From positions 233,998-297,997 of the forward strand of contig NZ_JAOEGB010000005.1 in NCBI RefSeq assembly GCF_025420585.1: DNA of 64,000 bases, read 5' to 3'. This DNA is from Planotetraspora sp. A-T 1434. GTDB lineage: Bacteria > Actinomycetota > Actinomycetes > Streptosporangiales > Streptosporangiaceae. A program made the translations under genes and the position numbers. This document shows, piece after piece, positions 7,000 to 15,498 of this stretch (positions are counted from its first letter, which is position 1; the number at the start of each line of letters is the position of its first letter). Under the pieces are notes generated by a model. That model was given only the letters and a program-made list of their open reading frames with translations. It made no database searches and had not been told where the DNA came from.

Positions 7000-9029
7000 G
7001 GCCCGTGTTGCTGGTCGGCATCCGTCTTGCCCGGTTCGACCTGCGCCGTTATCTGATCGGGGCTCTGTTGTGGATGCCGGTCAGTGTCATCCCGCTCGGT
7101 GGGGGGCTGCTGCTGCAGCGGCTGTTCGATGTGATCAGCGGGCATCGCGTGGCCGGTCTGGAGCAGGCGTTGTGGCTGTGCGCGGCGTTTGTGGGCGTGG
7201 AGGTGGTCCGCGGTGTGGTGCTCGTCGTCGCGTGGTCGTATGGCGTCTACTGGTGGGACGCCGCGGCGACGCTCCTTCGCGCCAACGTGCTGCGGTCGAT
7301 CCTGACGGCGCGGGGGCCCGCCGCGACCCGGCTGCCGCACTCGCCGGGCGAGTCGGTCGCGAGGTTCCGTGATGACGTGAGTGACGTGGTGGAGCTCACC
7401 GATGAGTCGGTCGGTCTGGCCGGCGCAACGCTCTTCGGCGTGGCCGCCTTGGTCATCATGGCGTCGATCGACCCCGTGATCACGCTGGTGCTGGTGGTCC
7501 CCATGATCGCGATCGGCGTGCTCAGCCGGTCGATGAGGGAGGTGATCCGGCGGCTGCACGTGCGTGCCCGGGTGCTCGGCGCGGCCGTCACCGCGTACAT
7601 CGGCGAGGTGTTCGGCGGCGTGCTGGCGATCAAGACCGCCGGCGCGGAAGAGGCGGCGTTGGAGCGCCTGCGTGCGCACAACCGGAGACGGCGTGACGCG
7701 GCCGTGAAGGACCGGCTGGCGACGGACCTGCTGGACGCGGCGACGGGCGCGACCGTCGAGATCAGCGTCGGGCTCGTCCTGCTGCTCGCGGCGTCGGGGA
7801 TGCGCAGGGGCGGCTTCACGGTGGGTGATCTCGCGCTGTTCACCAGCTATGTCAGTTGGCTGACGGCGCTGCCGCGCACCATCGGGGGCATCCTCTATCG
7901 CCTGCCGCAGGCCGCGGTCGCCACGGAACGGCTCGGCCGGCTGATGGCCTCACACGAGGACGCCCGCGACCTGTCGCGGAACACCGGCGTCTGGTTCCAT
8001 CGGGAACCGTCTCCGGTGAGCGCGTCGCCACCGGACCGCGGCGACGCGCTGGAGGTGCTCGAGGCGCGCGGGCTGACCGTGCGCTTCGGTGGGAGCGGCC
8101 GCGGCCTGCACGGGGTCGATCTGCGGATGAGGCGGGGGTCGTTCACGGTGGTCACCGGCGCTGTCGGCTCGGGCAAGACGACTCTGCTTCGCGCCCTGCT
8201 CGGTCTGGTGCCGGTGGACGCCGGGACGATTAGCTGGAACGGCGCGCTCGTCGACGACCCGGGAACGTTCCTGGTGCCGGACCGCGTGGCGTACGCGAGC
8301 CAGGTTCCACGGCTGCTGTCGGCGTCGCTGCGGGAGAATCTGCTGCTCGGCTGGCCTGCCGACCATCTTGACCGCGCGCTGAAACTGGCGGCGTTGGATG
8401 AGGACCTGGCGGGCATGCCGGAGGGCCTGGAGACGGTCGTGGGGCCTCGTGGCGTACGGCTGTCCGGTGGGCAGGTTCAGCGGGCGACGGCCGCCCGGGC
8501 GCTGGTCCGCGCGCCGGACCTGCTCGTGGTCGACGATCTGTCGTCCGCGCTGGACGTGGAGACCGAAACGCTGTTGTGGAGCCGGATCGCGGACGCGGCC
8601 CGCGACGGCACCGGCCCCGGGACGCTGCTGGTGGTGTCGCACCGGCGGGCCGTGCTGGAGCGGGCCGATCAGGTCGTCGTCCTCGACCGTGGCCGGGTCG
8701 CCGGGCAGGGTCCCTTTGGTGAGTTGCTGCGGAGTTGCCCGGAGATGAGGGGGTGCTACGACGCCTCCCTCGCTCGGACATCAGGAGAGGGATTCGAGAG
8801 CGTGGAGCGCTGCCGAGGTCGCGGTGTTGCTCCCGGGGAGCAGGGGCAGGCGTACGGCGGGGCTGGGGATGCGGCCCTGGGCTGCGAGGACCGCCTTGAT
8901 GACAACGGGGTTGGGCTCGGCGAACAGGGCCGAGGAGAGGACGGCGAGACGGTGGCCGAGGAGACGTGCCTTGTCGATCGGGCCGTCGCGCCAGGTGTCG
9001 ATGAGGGTGGAGAAGGATGTGGTCTGTAG
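6996..9029 (+). CDS. ABC half-exporter, second of a pair, with an antisense-derived C-terminal tail
   Basis: Partner of the preceding exporter, translationally coupled by a 4-bp overlap. Membrane helices occupy roughly residues 15-310. Walker A GAVGSGKTT is near residue 387, a canonical signature RLSGGQVQR near 488, Walker B LLVVDDL near 508 and VSHR near 547. Homology ends near residue 592, but no stop codon follows: the frame continues for about 85 residues of low-complexity Gly/Glu-rich sequence to a TAG at 9027. This tail is encoded antisense to the 3' end of the convergent dapA-like gene, an overlap of 249 bp. Loss of the ancestral stop is the simplest explanation. Confidence 0.88.
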   Translation: MRPVLLVGIRLARFDLRRYLIGALLWMPVSVIPLGGGLLLQRLFDVISGHRVAGLEQALWLCAAFVGVEVVRGVVLVVAWSYGVYWWDAAATLLRANVLRSILTARGPAATRLPHSPGESVARFRDDVSDVVELTDESVGLAGATLFGVAALVIMASIDPVITLVLVVPMIAIGVLSRSMREVIRRLHVRARVLGAAVTAYIGEVFGGVLAIKTAGAEEAALERLRAHNRRRRDAAVKDRLATDLLDAATGATVEISVGLVLLLAASGMRRGGFTVGDLALFTSYVSWLTALPRTIGGILYRLPQAAVATERLGRLMASHEDARDLSRNTGVWFHREPSPVSASPPDRGDALEVLEARGLTVRFGGSGRGLHGVDLRMRRGSFTVVTGAVGSGKTTLLRALLGLVPVDAGTISWNGALVDDPGTFLVPDRVAYASQVPRLLSASLRENLLLGWPADHLDRALKLAALDEDLAGMPEGLETVVGPRGVRLSGGQVQRATAARALVRAPDLLVVDDLSSALDVETETLLWSRIADAARDGTGPGTLLVVSHRRAVLERADQVVVLDRGRVAGQGPFGELLRSCPEMRGCYDASLARTSGEGFESVERCRGRGVAPGEQGQAYGGAGDAALGCEDRLDDNGVGLGEQGRGEDGETVAEETCLVDRAVAPGVDEGGEGCGL

Positions 9030-9659
9030 GTGGGCGGAAGCGAGGATTGCGCCGGAGGCGCCGAGCGCCAGCATCGCAGCGGCGTAGAGGTCGTCGCCTG
9101 CCAGAACCGCGACGTCGGGCGGGAGCGTGCTCATCAGGGCGATCGTGGTGTCGTCGATGCCGCCGACCGCGTGCTTGAAGCCGATGACGTTCGGCAGTTT
9201 GGCGAGTTGGCGCAGGGTTTCGGGGCCGAGGATCCGGCCGGTGCGGTAGGGGATGTTGTAGATGATCAGCGGCACCGGGCTGATGGCGGCCAGACGGCGG
9301 AAGTGGGCGAGCACTCCCGCCTCGGACGGGCGGGTGTAGTAGGGGACGACGGTGAGGGCGGCGGTGATCTGTGAGCCGAGGGTGGCAAGTGCCTCGATTG
9401 AGCCGGCCGTGGAGTTGGATCCGGCCCCGGCGATCAGGTGTGCGTCGCGTTCCCCGCAGACGCGGACGCAGATATCCAGGACCCGGCGGCGCTCCTCGGG
9501 CGTCAGGGTCGCGGTCTCCGCGGTCGTGCCGAGCGCGACGATCCCGGTCGCGCCGTCGTCGAGTACCGAGTGGGCCAGCCCCTCCAGTGCTTCGGTGGCG
9601 AGATTTCCCCGGGCGGTGAACGGTGTGATGAGCGGGACGAAGAGACCGGTGAGCGTCAT
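8781..9659 (-). CDS. dihydrodipicolinate synthase family protein (DapA-like aldolase)
   Basis: Class I pyruvate-dependent aldolase/lyase, 292 aa, the standard DapA length. Key residues are present: GTTAE at 44-48, the proton-relay Tyr134 in YNIPYRTG, the conserved Arg139, and the Schiff-base Lys162 in GFKHA. I place the start at the ATG at 9659; the frame stays open to a TTG at 9668. It is not near lysine genes and is divergent from a LysR-type regulator, so it may serve a catabolic or sialic-acid-lyase-like reaction rather than lysine synthesis. Its last 249 bp overlap the readthrough tail of the convergent ABC exporter gene. Confidence 0.88.
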   Translation of the reverse strand: MTLTGLFVPLITPFTARGNLATEALEGLAHSVLDDGATGIVALGTTAETATLTPEERRRVLDICVRVCGERDAHLIAGAGSNSTAGSIEALATLGSQITAALTVVPYYTRPSEAGVLAHFRRLAAISPVPLIIYNIPYRTGRILGPETLRQLAKLPNVIGFKHAVGGIDDTTIALMSTLPPDVAVLAGDDLYAAAMLALGASGAILASAHLQTTSFSTLIDTWRDGPIDKARLLGHRLAVLSSALFAEPNPVVIKAVLAAQGRIPSPAVRLPLLPGSNTATSAALHALESLS

Positions 9660-9730
9660 GGTCCCCAACCTGGCGGCACCGACACCTCAGGTCCAGTTCA
9701 CGTTTCTTCAGTTAACCGTAACCTGAGCTT

Positions 9731-10606
9731 ATGCTCGATGTGCGTAAGCTGCGGTTGCTCCGCGAACTGGCCCACAGGGGGACGATCGCCGCCGTCGCCG
9801 AAGCGCTCGCCTACACGCCCTCGGCCGTATCCCAGCAATTGGCGGCGCTGGAGCGCGAGGCGGGGGTGCCCCTGCTCGAGCGGACCGGCCGCCGCGTCGC
9901 ACTGACTCCCGCCGCGCTCACCCTGGTCGAGCACACCGAGAAGATCCTCGCGGTGCTGGAACAGGCTACGGCCGATCTCGCCGCCTCCCGCGCCGAGCTC
10001 ACCGGGACGCTGCGGATCGGGGCCTTTCCAACGGCCGTCCGGACGATCCTGTCCCCTGCGCTCGTCGCGCTGAGCCGCGATCATCCAGGGCTGGAGTTGA
10101 TGGTGACCGAACTGGACCCGGCGACCGTCCCGGCCGCCCTGCGCGCCGAGACGCTGGATGTCGCACTGGTCCAGGACTACGACTACGTGCCCGCCGAACC
10201 CGATCCGGCCCTGGACAGCGAGCCGCTGCTGGAGGAGACCGTCTATCTGGCCGCCCTGAGCGGCGGGCCGCTGGAGACCCGCCGCGACGCGCCCTGGATC
10301 GTCGGCACACCCGGCACGCTCTGCCACACGATGACCGTCCGCGCCTGCCAGGCGGCCGGGTTCACCCCGCGGGTCCGTCACCACGCCGACGACTTCGGCA
10401 CCGTTCTCGCCCTCGTGGCCGCGGGCCAGGGCGTCGCACTCGTCCCAGAACTCGGCCTGCTCACGCACCCGGCGAATGTCGTGTTGACAGCACTGCCGAC
10501 CCGGCGCAGGACCCGTCTGGCCTACCGGCGGGGTACCAAAGAGCACCCCGCCGTGATCGCCGCCCGATCGGCCCTGAACGCAGCGGCCACCGGGAGAAAG
10601 CCGTGA
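9731..10606 (+). CDS. LysR-type transcriptional regulator
   Basis: A 291-aa LysR regulator. The N-terminal winged helix (residues 3-62) contains TPSAVSQQLAALERE, the recognition helix region, followed by the linker helix and a periplasmic-binding-protein-like effector domain (about 90-285). It is transcribed divergently from the dapA-like gene with only 71 bp between start codons, the classical layout in which a LysR factor controls its neighbour. The short intergenic region holds AGTTAACCGTAACCT, which could carry a T-N11-A element, but I cannot define it firmly. Confidence 0.92.
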   Translation: MLDVRKLRLLRELAHRGTIAAVAEALAYTPSAVSQQLAALEREAGVPLLERTGRRVALTPAALTLVEHTEKILAVLEQATADLAASRAELTGTLRIGAFPTAVRTILSPALVALSRDHPGLELMVTELDPATVPAALRAETLDVALVQDYDYVPAEPDPALDSEPLLEETVYLAALSGGPLETRRDAPWIVGTPGTLCHTMTVRACQAAGFTPRVRHHADDFGTVLALVAAGQGVALVPELGLLTHPANVVLTALPTRRRTRLAYRRGTKEHPAVIAARSALNAAATGRKP

Positions 10607-10660
10607 CATCGTCACCCTCAATCAGGGGCCTAAAGAAGGCCGTCACCAATCGTCATTCCA

Positions 10661-10687
10661 TGTCACAGACGGCCGGGCTGTCTCGTC
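10661..10687 (+). promoter_or_regulatory. perfect ECF41 promoter (TGTCACA-N16-CGTC)
   Basis: TGTCACA at 10661-10667, a 16-nt spacer and CGTC at 10684-10687 match the published ECF41 target element exactly. It lies 44 bp upstream of the epimerase-like gene that forms an operon with an ECF41 sigma gene, so it is the expected autoregulated promoter. Because that sigma gene is broken, the promoter may be silent or served by the related factor at 3512. Confidence 0.75.
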
Positions 10688-10730
10688 TCAGGTCTCAGAG
10701 ACAGGCTCTGGAATCAGGTAGGTGATGGTC

Positions 10731-11663
10731 ATGCGGGTGTTCGTGGCGGGCGGGACCGGGGTTTTGGGGCGGCGGCTGGTGCCGCAGCTCCTGGCGCGCG
10801 GCCACCAGGTGACGGCTACGACGACGAGCACGGCCAAGCTGGGCCTGGTGGCCGAGATGGGCGCGGATGGCGTCGTGATGGACGGGCTGGATGCGGTGTC
10901 GGTCGGTGAAGCGGTGGCCAAGGCCCGGCCGGACGTGATCGTGCACCAGATGACCGGAATTAGTCCCGCTCACGCTGGCAAGCCCGACCTGAAGCACTTT
11001 GACCGGTGGTCCGTCCCCACCATCCGGCTGCGCACCGAGGGGACTGATCACCTGCTGGCTGCGGCCGAGGCGACCGGCGTATCGCACTTCGTCGCGCAGG
11101 GCTACGCCAACTGGAACGGAATCCGCGAGGGCGGATGGGTGAAGACCGAGGAGGACCCGCTGGACCTGCACGAGGGGACGGCTGCGCACACGGGGATGGA
11201 GGCGCTCCGCCACGTCGAGGACGTGGTCGTCAGGGCTGGCGGTGCGGTCCTGCGGTACGGCGGGTTCTATGGGCCGGGTGCCACCGAGGACCAGGTGGAG
11301 CTCGTGCGCAAGCGGCAGTTCCCACTGGTCGGGGGCGGCACCGGCTACGGCTCGTGGGTGCATCTCGACGACGCGGCGAGCGCCACCATCCTGGCCGTGG
11401 AGCAGGAGGCGAGGGGGGTGTTCAACATCGTCGACGACGAACCGGCCCCGGCCAGCGAGTGGCTGCCCCACCTGGCAGCGTGCGCGGGCGCGAAGCGGCC
11501 GATGCGGGTTCCCAAGTGGCTGGCCCGGATACTGGCCGGGGAAGTGGTGGTGACGATGATGACCGAGGGGCGCGGCTTCTCCAACGCCAAGGCCAAGCGG
11601 GAGCTCGGCTGGGAGCTGCGCTACCCCTCGTGGCGCAAGGGCTTCCGGGAAGGGCTGGCGTGA
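10731..11663 (+). CDS. NAD-dependent epimerase/dehydratase family protein (ECF41 partner)
   Basis: Extended short-chain dehydrogenase of 310 aa with an N-terminal Rossmann fold; the dinucleotide loop is GGTGVLG at residues 7-13. The sequence VLRYGGFYGPGA near residue 175 and a C-terminal NAD-epimerase pattern support the family. I take the ATG at 10731, 6 nt after GGTAGGTG; in-frame starts exist at 10722 and 10725. A perfect ECF41 promoter lies upstream and its stop codon overlaps the ECF41 sigma gene by 4 bp. Epimerases are one of the three classes of ECF41 partner enzyme. The substrate is unknown. Confidence 0.88.
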   Translation: MRVFVAGGTGVLGRRLVPQLLARGHQVTATTTSTAKLGLVAEMGADGVVMDGLDAVSVGEAVAKARPDVIVHQMTGISPAHAGKPDLKHFDRWSVPTIRLRTEGTDHLLAAAEATGVSHFVAQGYANWNGIREGGWVKTEEDPLDLHEGTAAHTGMEALRHVEDVVVRAGGAVLRYGGFYGPGATEDQVELVRKRQFPLVGGGTGYGSWVHLDDAASATILAVEQEARGVFNIVDDEPAPASEWLPHLAACAGAKRPMRVPKWLARILAGEVVVTMMTEGRGFSNAKAKRELGWELRYPSWRKGFREGLA

Positions 11664-12234
11664 CCCGGGCTGAGGAATTCCAGGAGCTGCGGCCGCTGCT
11701 GTTCGCGATCGCCTACCGGATCCTCGGCAGCGTGAGCGGGGCCGAGGACGCGGTCCAGGAGACGTGGCTGCGCTGGGAGGCCTCCCGGACACAAGCCGCA
11801 TCGACCAAGGCCTTCCTCTCGGCCGTAGTTACCCGGATCTCGATCGACGTTCTGCGGTCGGCCCGTCTCCGGCGGGAAGAGTACGTCGGGCCGTGGTTCC
11901 CCGAATGGTCGGCGACAGCGGCGGCAAGGCCCCGCAATGGGGCACGGGCGTCTTCGGGGCCGAAAACGTGGCCCGGGTGCTGGCGGCGATCGTCCCGCCG
12001 TTCCTCCAGATCGGCGGTGTCGTGGAGCCGCACCAGGTGAACGGCCAGCCGGGCGCGATCTCCCGCGACCGGGATGACAAGGTCCTCAACACCTTGACGC
12101 TCGACATACTCGACGGACGGATCCAGACGATCCACGCGGTGATCAACCCTGACAAGCTCGGGCACCTGGGTCCGGTGGCGGACGCCTGGGCGGTCGCCCG
12201 CGAGGCGAACCTGGCTCGCCGGCCCACGGATTGA
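11660..12234 (+). pseudogene. ECF41 sigma factor gene with internal deletion and frameshift
   Basis: The 5' part (from the GTG at 11660) encodes sigma region 2 (AIAYRILGSVSGAEDAVQET) and the linker up to GPWFPE. The ECF41 linker should continue as WLPEP-L. Instead the sequence jumps, out of frame, to MVGDSGGKAPQWG (from 11905), which belongs to the C-terminal SnoaL-like domain. It then runs through VFGAENVARVLAAI to the ECF41 hallmark NPDKL. About 110-120 codons are missing, including all of region 4, and the two parts are in different frames. The product cannot be a working sigma factor. It is coupled to the epimerase gene by GTGA. Confidence 0.85.
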
Positions 12235-12329
12235 CCGGAAGAGCCGCCCGCGCTCCAGACCTGTACAGGCAGTTCAACGGCACCTGGCCGGGGGACTCGT
12301 CGTGGGCCGAACGGACGGTCGCCGCGTCC

Positions 12330-12520
12330 GGGTTGCCGCTGCCGGCATGTTATGCCCGAGCCGTGGCCGAGTTCCTGTGGCAGATGCTCCCAAGCGATGC
12401 CGGTGTGCAGCACGAACAGGATGCCTTGCAGGGGCCAAGCGGTCATCCAGACGCTTTCGCCCTGGGCAGCGGGCGTCGGCGTACCGGTCCAGCAGGTTAC
12501 CCGGCCAGGTCCGTGGCGTG
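12330..12520 (-). pseudogene. IS5-like transposase fragment (N-terminal DUF4096 region)
   Basis: The minus-strand frame encodes LQGILFVLHTGIAWEHLPQE followed by LGHGSGITC, highly characteristic of the N-terminal helix domain of IS5-group transposases. Upstream the frame is poor, and after ITCRQR the similarity stops. No DDE catalytic region or inverted repeats are present. It is therefore a short insertion-sequence relic between the broken sigma gene and the SnoaL gene, and the rest of 12235-12558 holds nothing else I recognise. Confidence 0.65.
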
Positions 12521-12558
12521 GCCGGATTCGACGATGGTGATGTGGCGCGGTGGCGCGT

Positions 12559-13368
12559 TTACATATCGCGTCCCATGGCGGCTGTGGCTGCCAGGATGTT
12601 GACGTAGTCGCGCAGATGGGCGACCTGCCCGTTGCGGGCGGTGAGGACAACGATGTTGGGAAGCGCGAACTCGCCGGTGGATGCGCTGGTCCCGAGGGCT
12701 TCCTGCTCGACGATGATCGTTTCCGGGTCGCTGGTGTCGTAGATGGCAAGAGTACGGTAACGCTCATACTCCAGCGGGTGGGCTTTCCACCCTGCGGCGA
12801 TCCAGTTCACGATTTCGTCCCGGCCTTCAAGCCGGGACGGCAGGCCTGGGCGTGTGAACGGGAATTCATGGACCGCGTCGACTGCGTACACGCGGCTCAT
12901 GTCATCGGCGGACTGGCTGATAGCGGCTTGGCGGAAACGCTCCAGAACTTCACGCGGACCAAGTTCTTGCTGGCCGAGTGCCGCTCGCCTGGCAGTCACC
13001 TTGCGGTAGCTGATCTTCCAGCCGTCGGGTTGGCGCGTGACGATGTCGTCGTAGACAACACTGCCGGCCGTTCCGTCGGCCTTGATGCCGATTCCTTTGG
13101 ATTGGACCCGCGCCGAGCGATCGTCGATCCCAGTGATCACGATGTTGGTGACGTGATGGCCGACCGGGTTGGCGTCGCCCAATGCGAGCGCGGCCTCATG
13201 GATTGCCGCGGTCCCATGCAACGAGCCGCGGCCGAAGTCGTCCAGGTCATAGGTGGCATCTGAGGTGAACAGCTCACCCGCTTGGTCCAGCTTGCCCGCG
13301 TCCGTGAGGTGACCGTGGAGATTGATCAGGTCGTTGATGTCGATCCGGTCTTGTTCCGACAGCGCCAT
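12559..13368 (-). CDS. tandem SnoaL-like (NTF2 fold) protein
   Basis: A 269-aa protein made of two NTF2-like domains, about residues 5-130 and 135-260. The first resembles SnoaL_4/ring-hydroxylating beta-subunit-like proteins (INDLINLHGHLTDAGKLDQ, FTSDATYDLDDFG). The second resembles SnoaL-like polyketide cyclase or ketosteroid-isomerase-like domains (YAVDAVHEFPFTRPGLPSRL). Such domains bind small hydrophobic ligands and catalyse isomerisation, dehydration or cyclisation. The tandem form is less common. It is divergent from a TetR regulator across an 80-bp gap containing an inverted repeat, so it is probably that repressor's target. The exact reaction is unknown. Confidence 0.8.
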   Translation of the reverse strand: MALSEQDRIDINDLINLHGHLTDAGKLDQAGELFTSDATYDLDDFGRGSLHGTAAIHEAALALGDANPVGHHVTNIVITGIDDRSARVQSKGIGIKADGTAGSVVYDDIVTRQPDGWKISYRKVTARRAALGQQELGPREVLERFRQAAISQSADDMSRVYAVDAVHEFPFTRPGLPSRLEGRDEIVNWIAAGWKAHPLEYERYRTLAIYDTSDPETIIVEQEALGTSASTGEFALPNIVVLTARNGQVAHLRDYVNILAATAAMGRDM

Positions 13369-13415
13369 TGGGGTGGCCCTCCATGCTTTGGGTGAGTCAT
13401 GCCAGTAACATGAGG

Positions 13416-13451
13416 CACAGTCCGGTTAGATGGGCACGGTAACGGACTGTG
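13416..13451. promoter_or_regulatory. inverted repeat, probable TetR operator
   Basis: CACAGTCCG at 13416-13424 and CGGACTGTG at 13443-13451 are perfect inverted copies separated by 18 nt. The match extends inward (GTTA and TAA) with a single bulge. It lies between the SnoaL gene and the TetR gene and the right arm touches the likely TetR start, as expected for an autoregulated divergent operator. Confidence 0.6.
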
Positions 13452-14084
13452 TCCCCGGTTCGCAAGGGTGTGGTGATCGCACTGGTAGGTCACGAGTCGC
13501 GGTCGCGCGCCGGGCGGCCGAGGCGGGCAGACGCCCGACGTAACTACGAGCAGTTGGTCGAGCAGGCGAAAATCGCGTTCGCCGAGTTCGGTGTGGACGC
13601 CTCCCTGGACGAGATCGCTCGGCGGGCAGGGGTGGCCAGCGGAACGCTGTATCGGCATTTCCCCACTCGGCTGGATCTCATAGAGGCGGTACTCGCCGAG
13701 CAGATAGCCGAGTTGGTCGACCTTGGTCGCGCGCTGCTGACGGCTGGGGACGAATTCGACGCGTTGTCCACTTGGTTGCATGCTGCACTCATGCATGCCT
13801 TGACCTATCGAGGTCTGGCGGCCGCGGTGATGAACTCGGCGCTCGACCGCGGGAACGGCCTGGTATCGACCTGGCATGCGGAGATGTTCGCGGTGGGGGC
13901 TGCGTTGCTGGCGCGGGCGCGCCAATCAGGCGTGATCGTCGCCGATGCGGACGACGCGGATGTGCTGAAGATGGTCGGCGCTATCGCCTGGGCCGCCCAG
14001 GACACCCCGGACAGCTCAGCTCAAGCCGACCGCCTGCTCGCCCTCCTCCTGAACGGACTACATCACGGCGGCGTCCGGCGATGA
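13449..14084 (+). CDS. TetR family transcriptional repressor
   Basis: A TetR regulator of up to 211 aa. The N-terminal helix-turn-helix spans about residues 30-75, with LDEIARRAGVASGTLYRHF as the recognition unit. The C-terminal ligand domain resembles the TetR_C-SbtR-like group. The start is uncertain: GTG at 13449 lies inside the inverted repeat, and a GTG pair at 13470-13473 would give a more typical N-terminus. It is divergent from the tandem SnoaL gene, its probable target. The ligand is unknown. Confidence 0.9.
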   Translation: MSPVRKGVVIALVGHESRSRAGRPRRADARRNYEQLVEQAKIAFAEFGVDASLDEIARRAGVASGTLYRHFPTRLDLIEAVLAEQIAELVDLGRALLTAGDEFDALSTWLHAALMHALTYRGLAAAVMNSALDRGNGLVSTWHAEMFAVGAALLARARQSGVIVADADDADVLKMVGAIAWAAQDTPDSSAQADRLLALLLNGLHHGGVRR

Positions 14085-14239
14085 CCCGGCTGTGCGTCAA
14101 TCCATTCGGTCGGATGCGTCAAGAGTGAGATACCGCCCAGATGTGTCCAGATGTGTCGGGTCATATTGATGCTTTGACCTGGGGTGATTGAGCGTTGGAG
14201 CCTTCGTGGGTCGTTGTTGTCGATCTTCGGAGAGCTGTT

Positions 14240-14634
14240 GTGGCGGTCGAGTTCCTGACGGATGAGCAGGCGGCCCGGTACGGGGCGTTTCATACGGCGA
14301 GTGGGAAGAAGACCGCGTTGAGCAGGAGGGCCAGACGAGCGCCATGACCGTCGCGTGCTGGGCGGGGGTCCTCGTAGCAACGACGAAAGATCCAACGGAT
14401 ATGCCCTGACCTGGGATCAGTCGAGATCATCCTCCGTGAAGTGGATTACCTCCGCTACGTCCTGTCCCGGTTGGTCGGCGTGGCGGAGGTGGCCGGGGTT
14501 GTCGGAGAAGCTGTTTCGTCGTCCCTGCGCCTTCGGCGTACGCACGGCCCACCCCAAGTACTTCGGCCGCCGCGGCGGCCGGACCTGGCTCAACATGATC
14601 AATGGCCAGGCGGCGGGAGTCTGCGGACGCGTTG
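14240..14634 (+). mobile_element. decayed Tn3-family transposase gene, two fragments
   Basis: Two short pieces of a Tn3-type TnpA are visible. From the GTG at 14240 the frame reads VAVEFLTDEQAARYGAF, the start of the DUF4158 N-terminal domain, then degenerates. From about 14535, in a different frame, HPKYFGRRGGRTWLNMINGQ resembles the DDE domain that lies hundreds of residues further on in a full TnpA. Most of the gene is therefore deleted. No 38-bp inverted repeat is recognisable. The second piece runs into the 5'-truncated phosphotransferase at about 14615, so the insertion or a later deletion removed that gene's start. Confidence 0.5.
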
Positions 14635-15366
14635 CTGCGCAAGGAGCACACTTGGCTGCCCGCTCTTGCCCCACGCCTTCCTCTGCCGGTTCCCGTCCCG
14701 CAGCGTCTCGGCGAGCCCTCCGCACGGTTTCCGCGCCCCTGGATCGTCACCACCTGGGTGCCGGGCGAGCCGGCCGACCGCGCCCCCGTCACACGCGCCG
14801 CGGAGGCGGCCACCACCCTGGCCGCCTTCCTGACGGCACTTCACCAACCTGCCCCCGATGAGGCGCCCACCGGCCGGGATCGCGGAGGGCCGCTGGCCGA
14901 CCACTCCGAGGGTTTCGCCAAGCAGCTCGCCTCGGCCACCGAACTGGGGCTCATCCCCGACCCGGACGCCGTCCGCGCGGTCTGGGAAGACGCCGCCGCC
15001 GCGCCCGACTGGGCGGGCCCAGCCCTGTGGCTCCACGGCGATCTGCATCCGGCCAACGTCCTCACCGCGGACGGCACCATCTGCGGCGTGATCGACTTCG
15101 GCGACCTCTTCGCGGGCGACCCGGCTTACGACCTCGCTGCCGCCTGGATTCTGCTGCCAGACGACACCGCCGACCGCTTCCATGCCGCCTACCAGCCGGC
15201 CCCGGACGCCGCGACCCTGCTCCGCGCCCGCGGATGGGCGGTGGTACGCGCCCTCACCGGCATCCTCATCGGAGACGCCGGCGTCCGTAGCCGCCCAGGC
15301 GGCAAGCCCACATGGGGCCCACCCGCCCACGCCGCACTGCGACGCCTCATCGCAACGGCCCATTGA
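14602..15366 (+). pseudogene. 5'-truncated aminoglycoside phosphotransferase (APH) family gene
   Basis: The C-terminal two thirds of an APH-family kinase, 254 codons from an internal ATG. The catalytic loop LHGDLHPANVL (HGDxxxxN) and the metal-binding VIDFGD are intact. Family homology begins at about RESADALLRKEHTWLP, which in relatives follows an N-lobe of some 50-60 residues containing the ATP-binding Gly loop and lysine. A TGA lies in frame at 14596, and upstream DNA is transposase debris. Without the N-lobe the protein should not bind ATP properly, so I call it a pseudogene although the remaining frame is open. Confidence 0.7.
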
Positions 15367-15498
15367 ATGACCGGGCCGAGTAGGCGCTGGCGCAAGGTGA
15401 GGCGGGTGGTCTCCCGTGTGAGAGCAGGCAGGGGCCACCGACGAGCTACAGCGGGCGGCCTGGCCTGGTGAGCACGGCCCAGTAGCCGCTGGCTGCTG

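Noticed and set aside
9685..9705. 14-bp word CAGGTCCAGTTCAC shared with about 56229-56242
   Set aside because: Expected by chance at this length; no common context.
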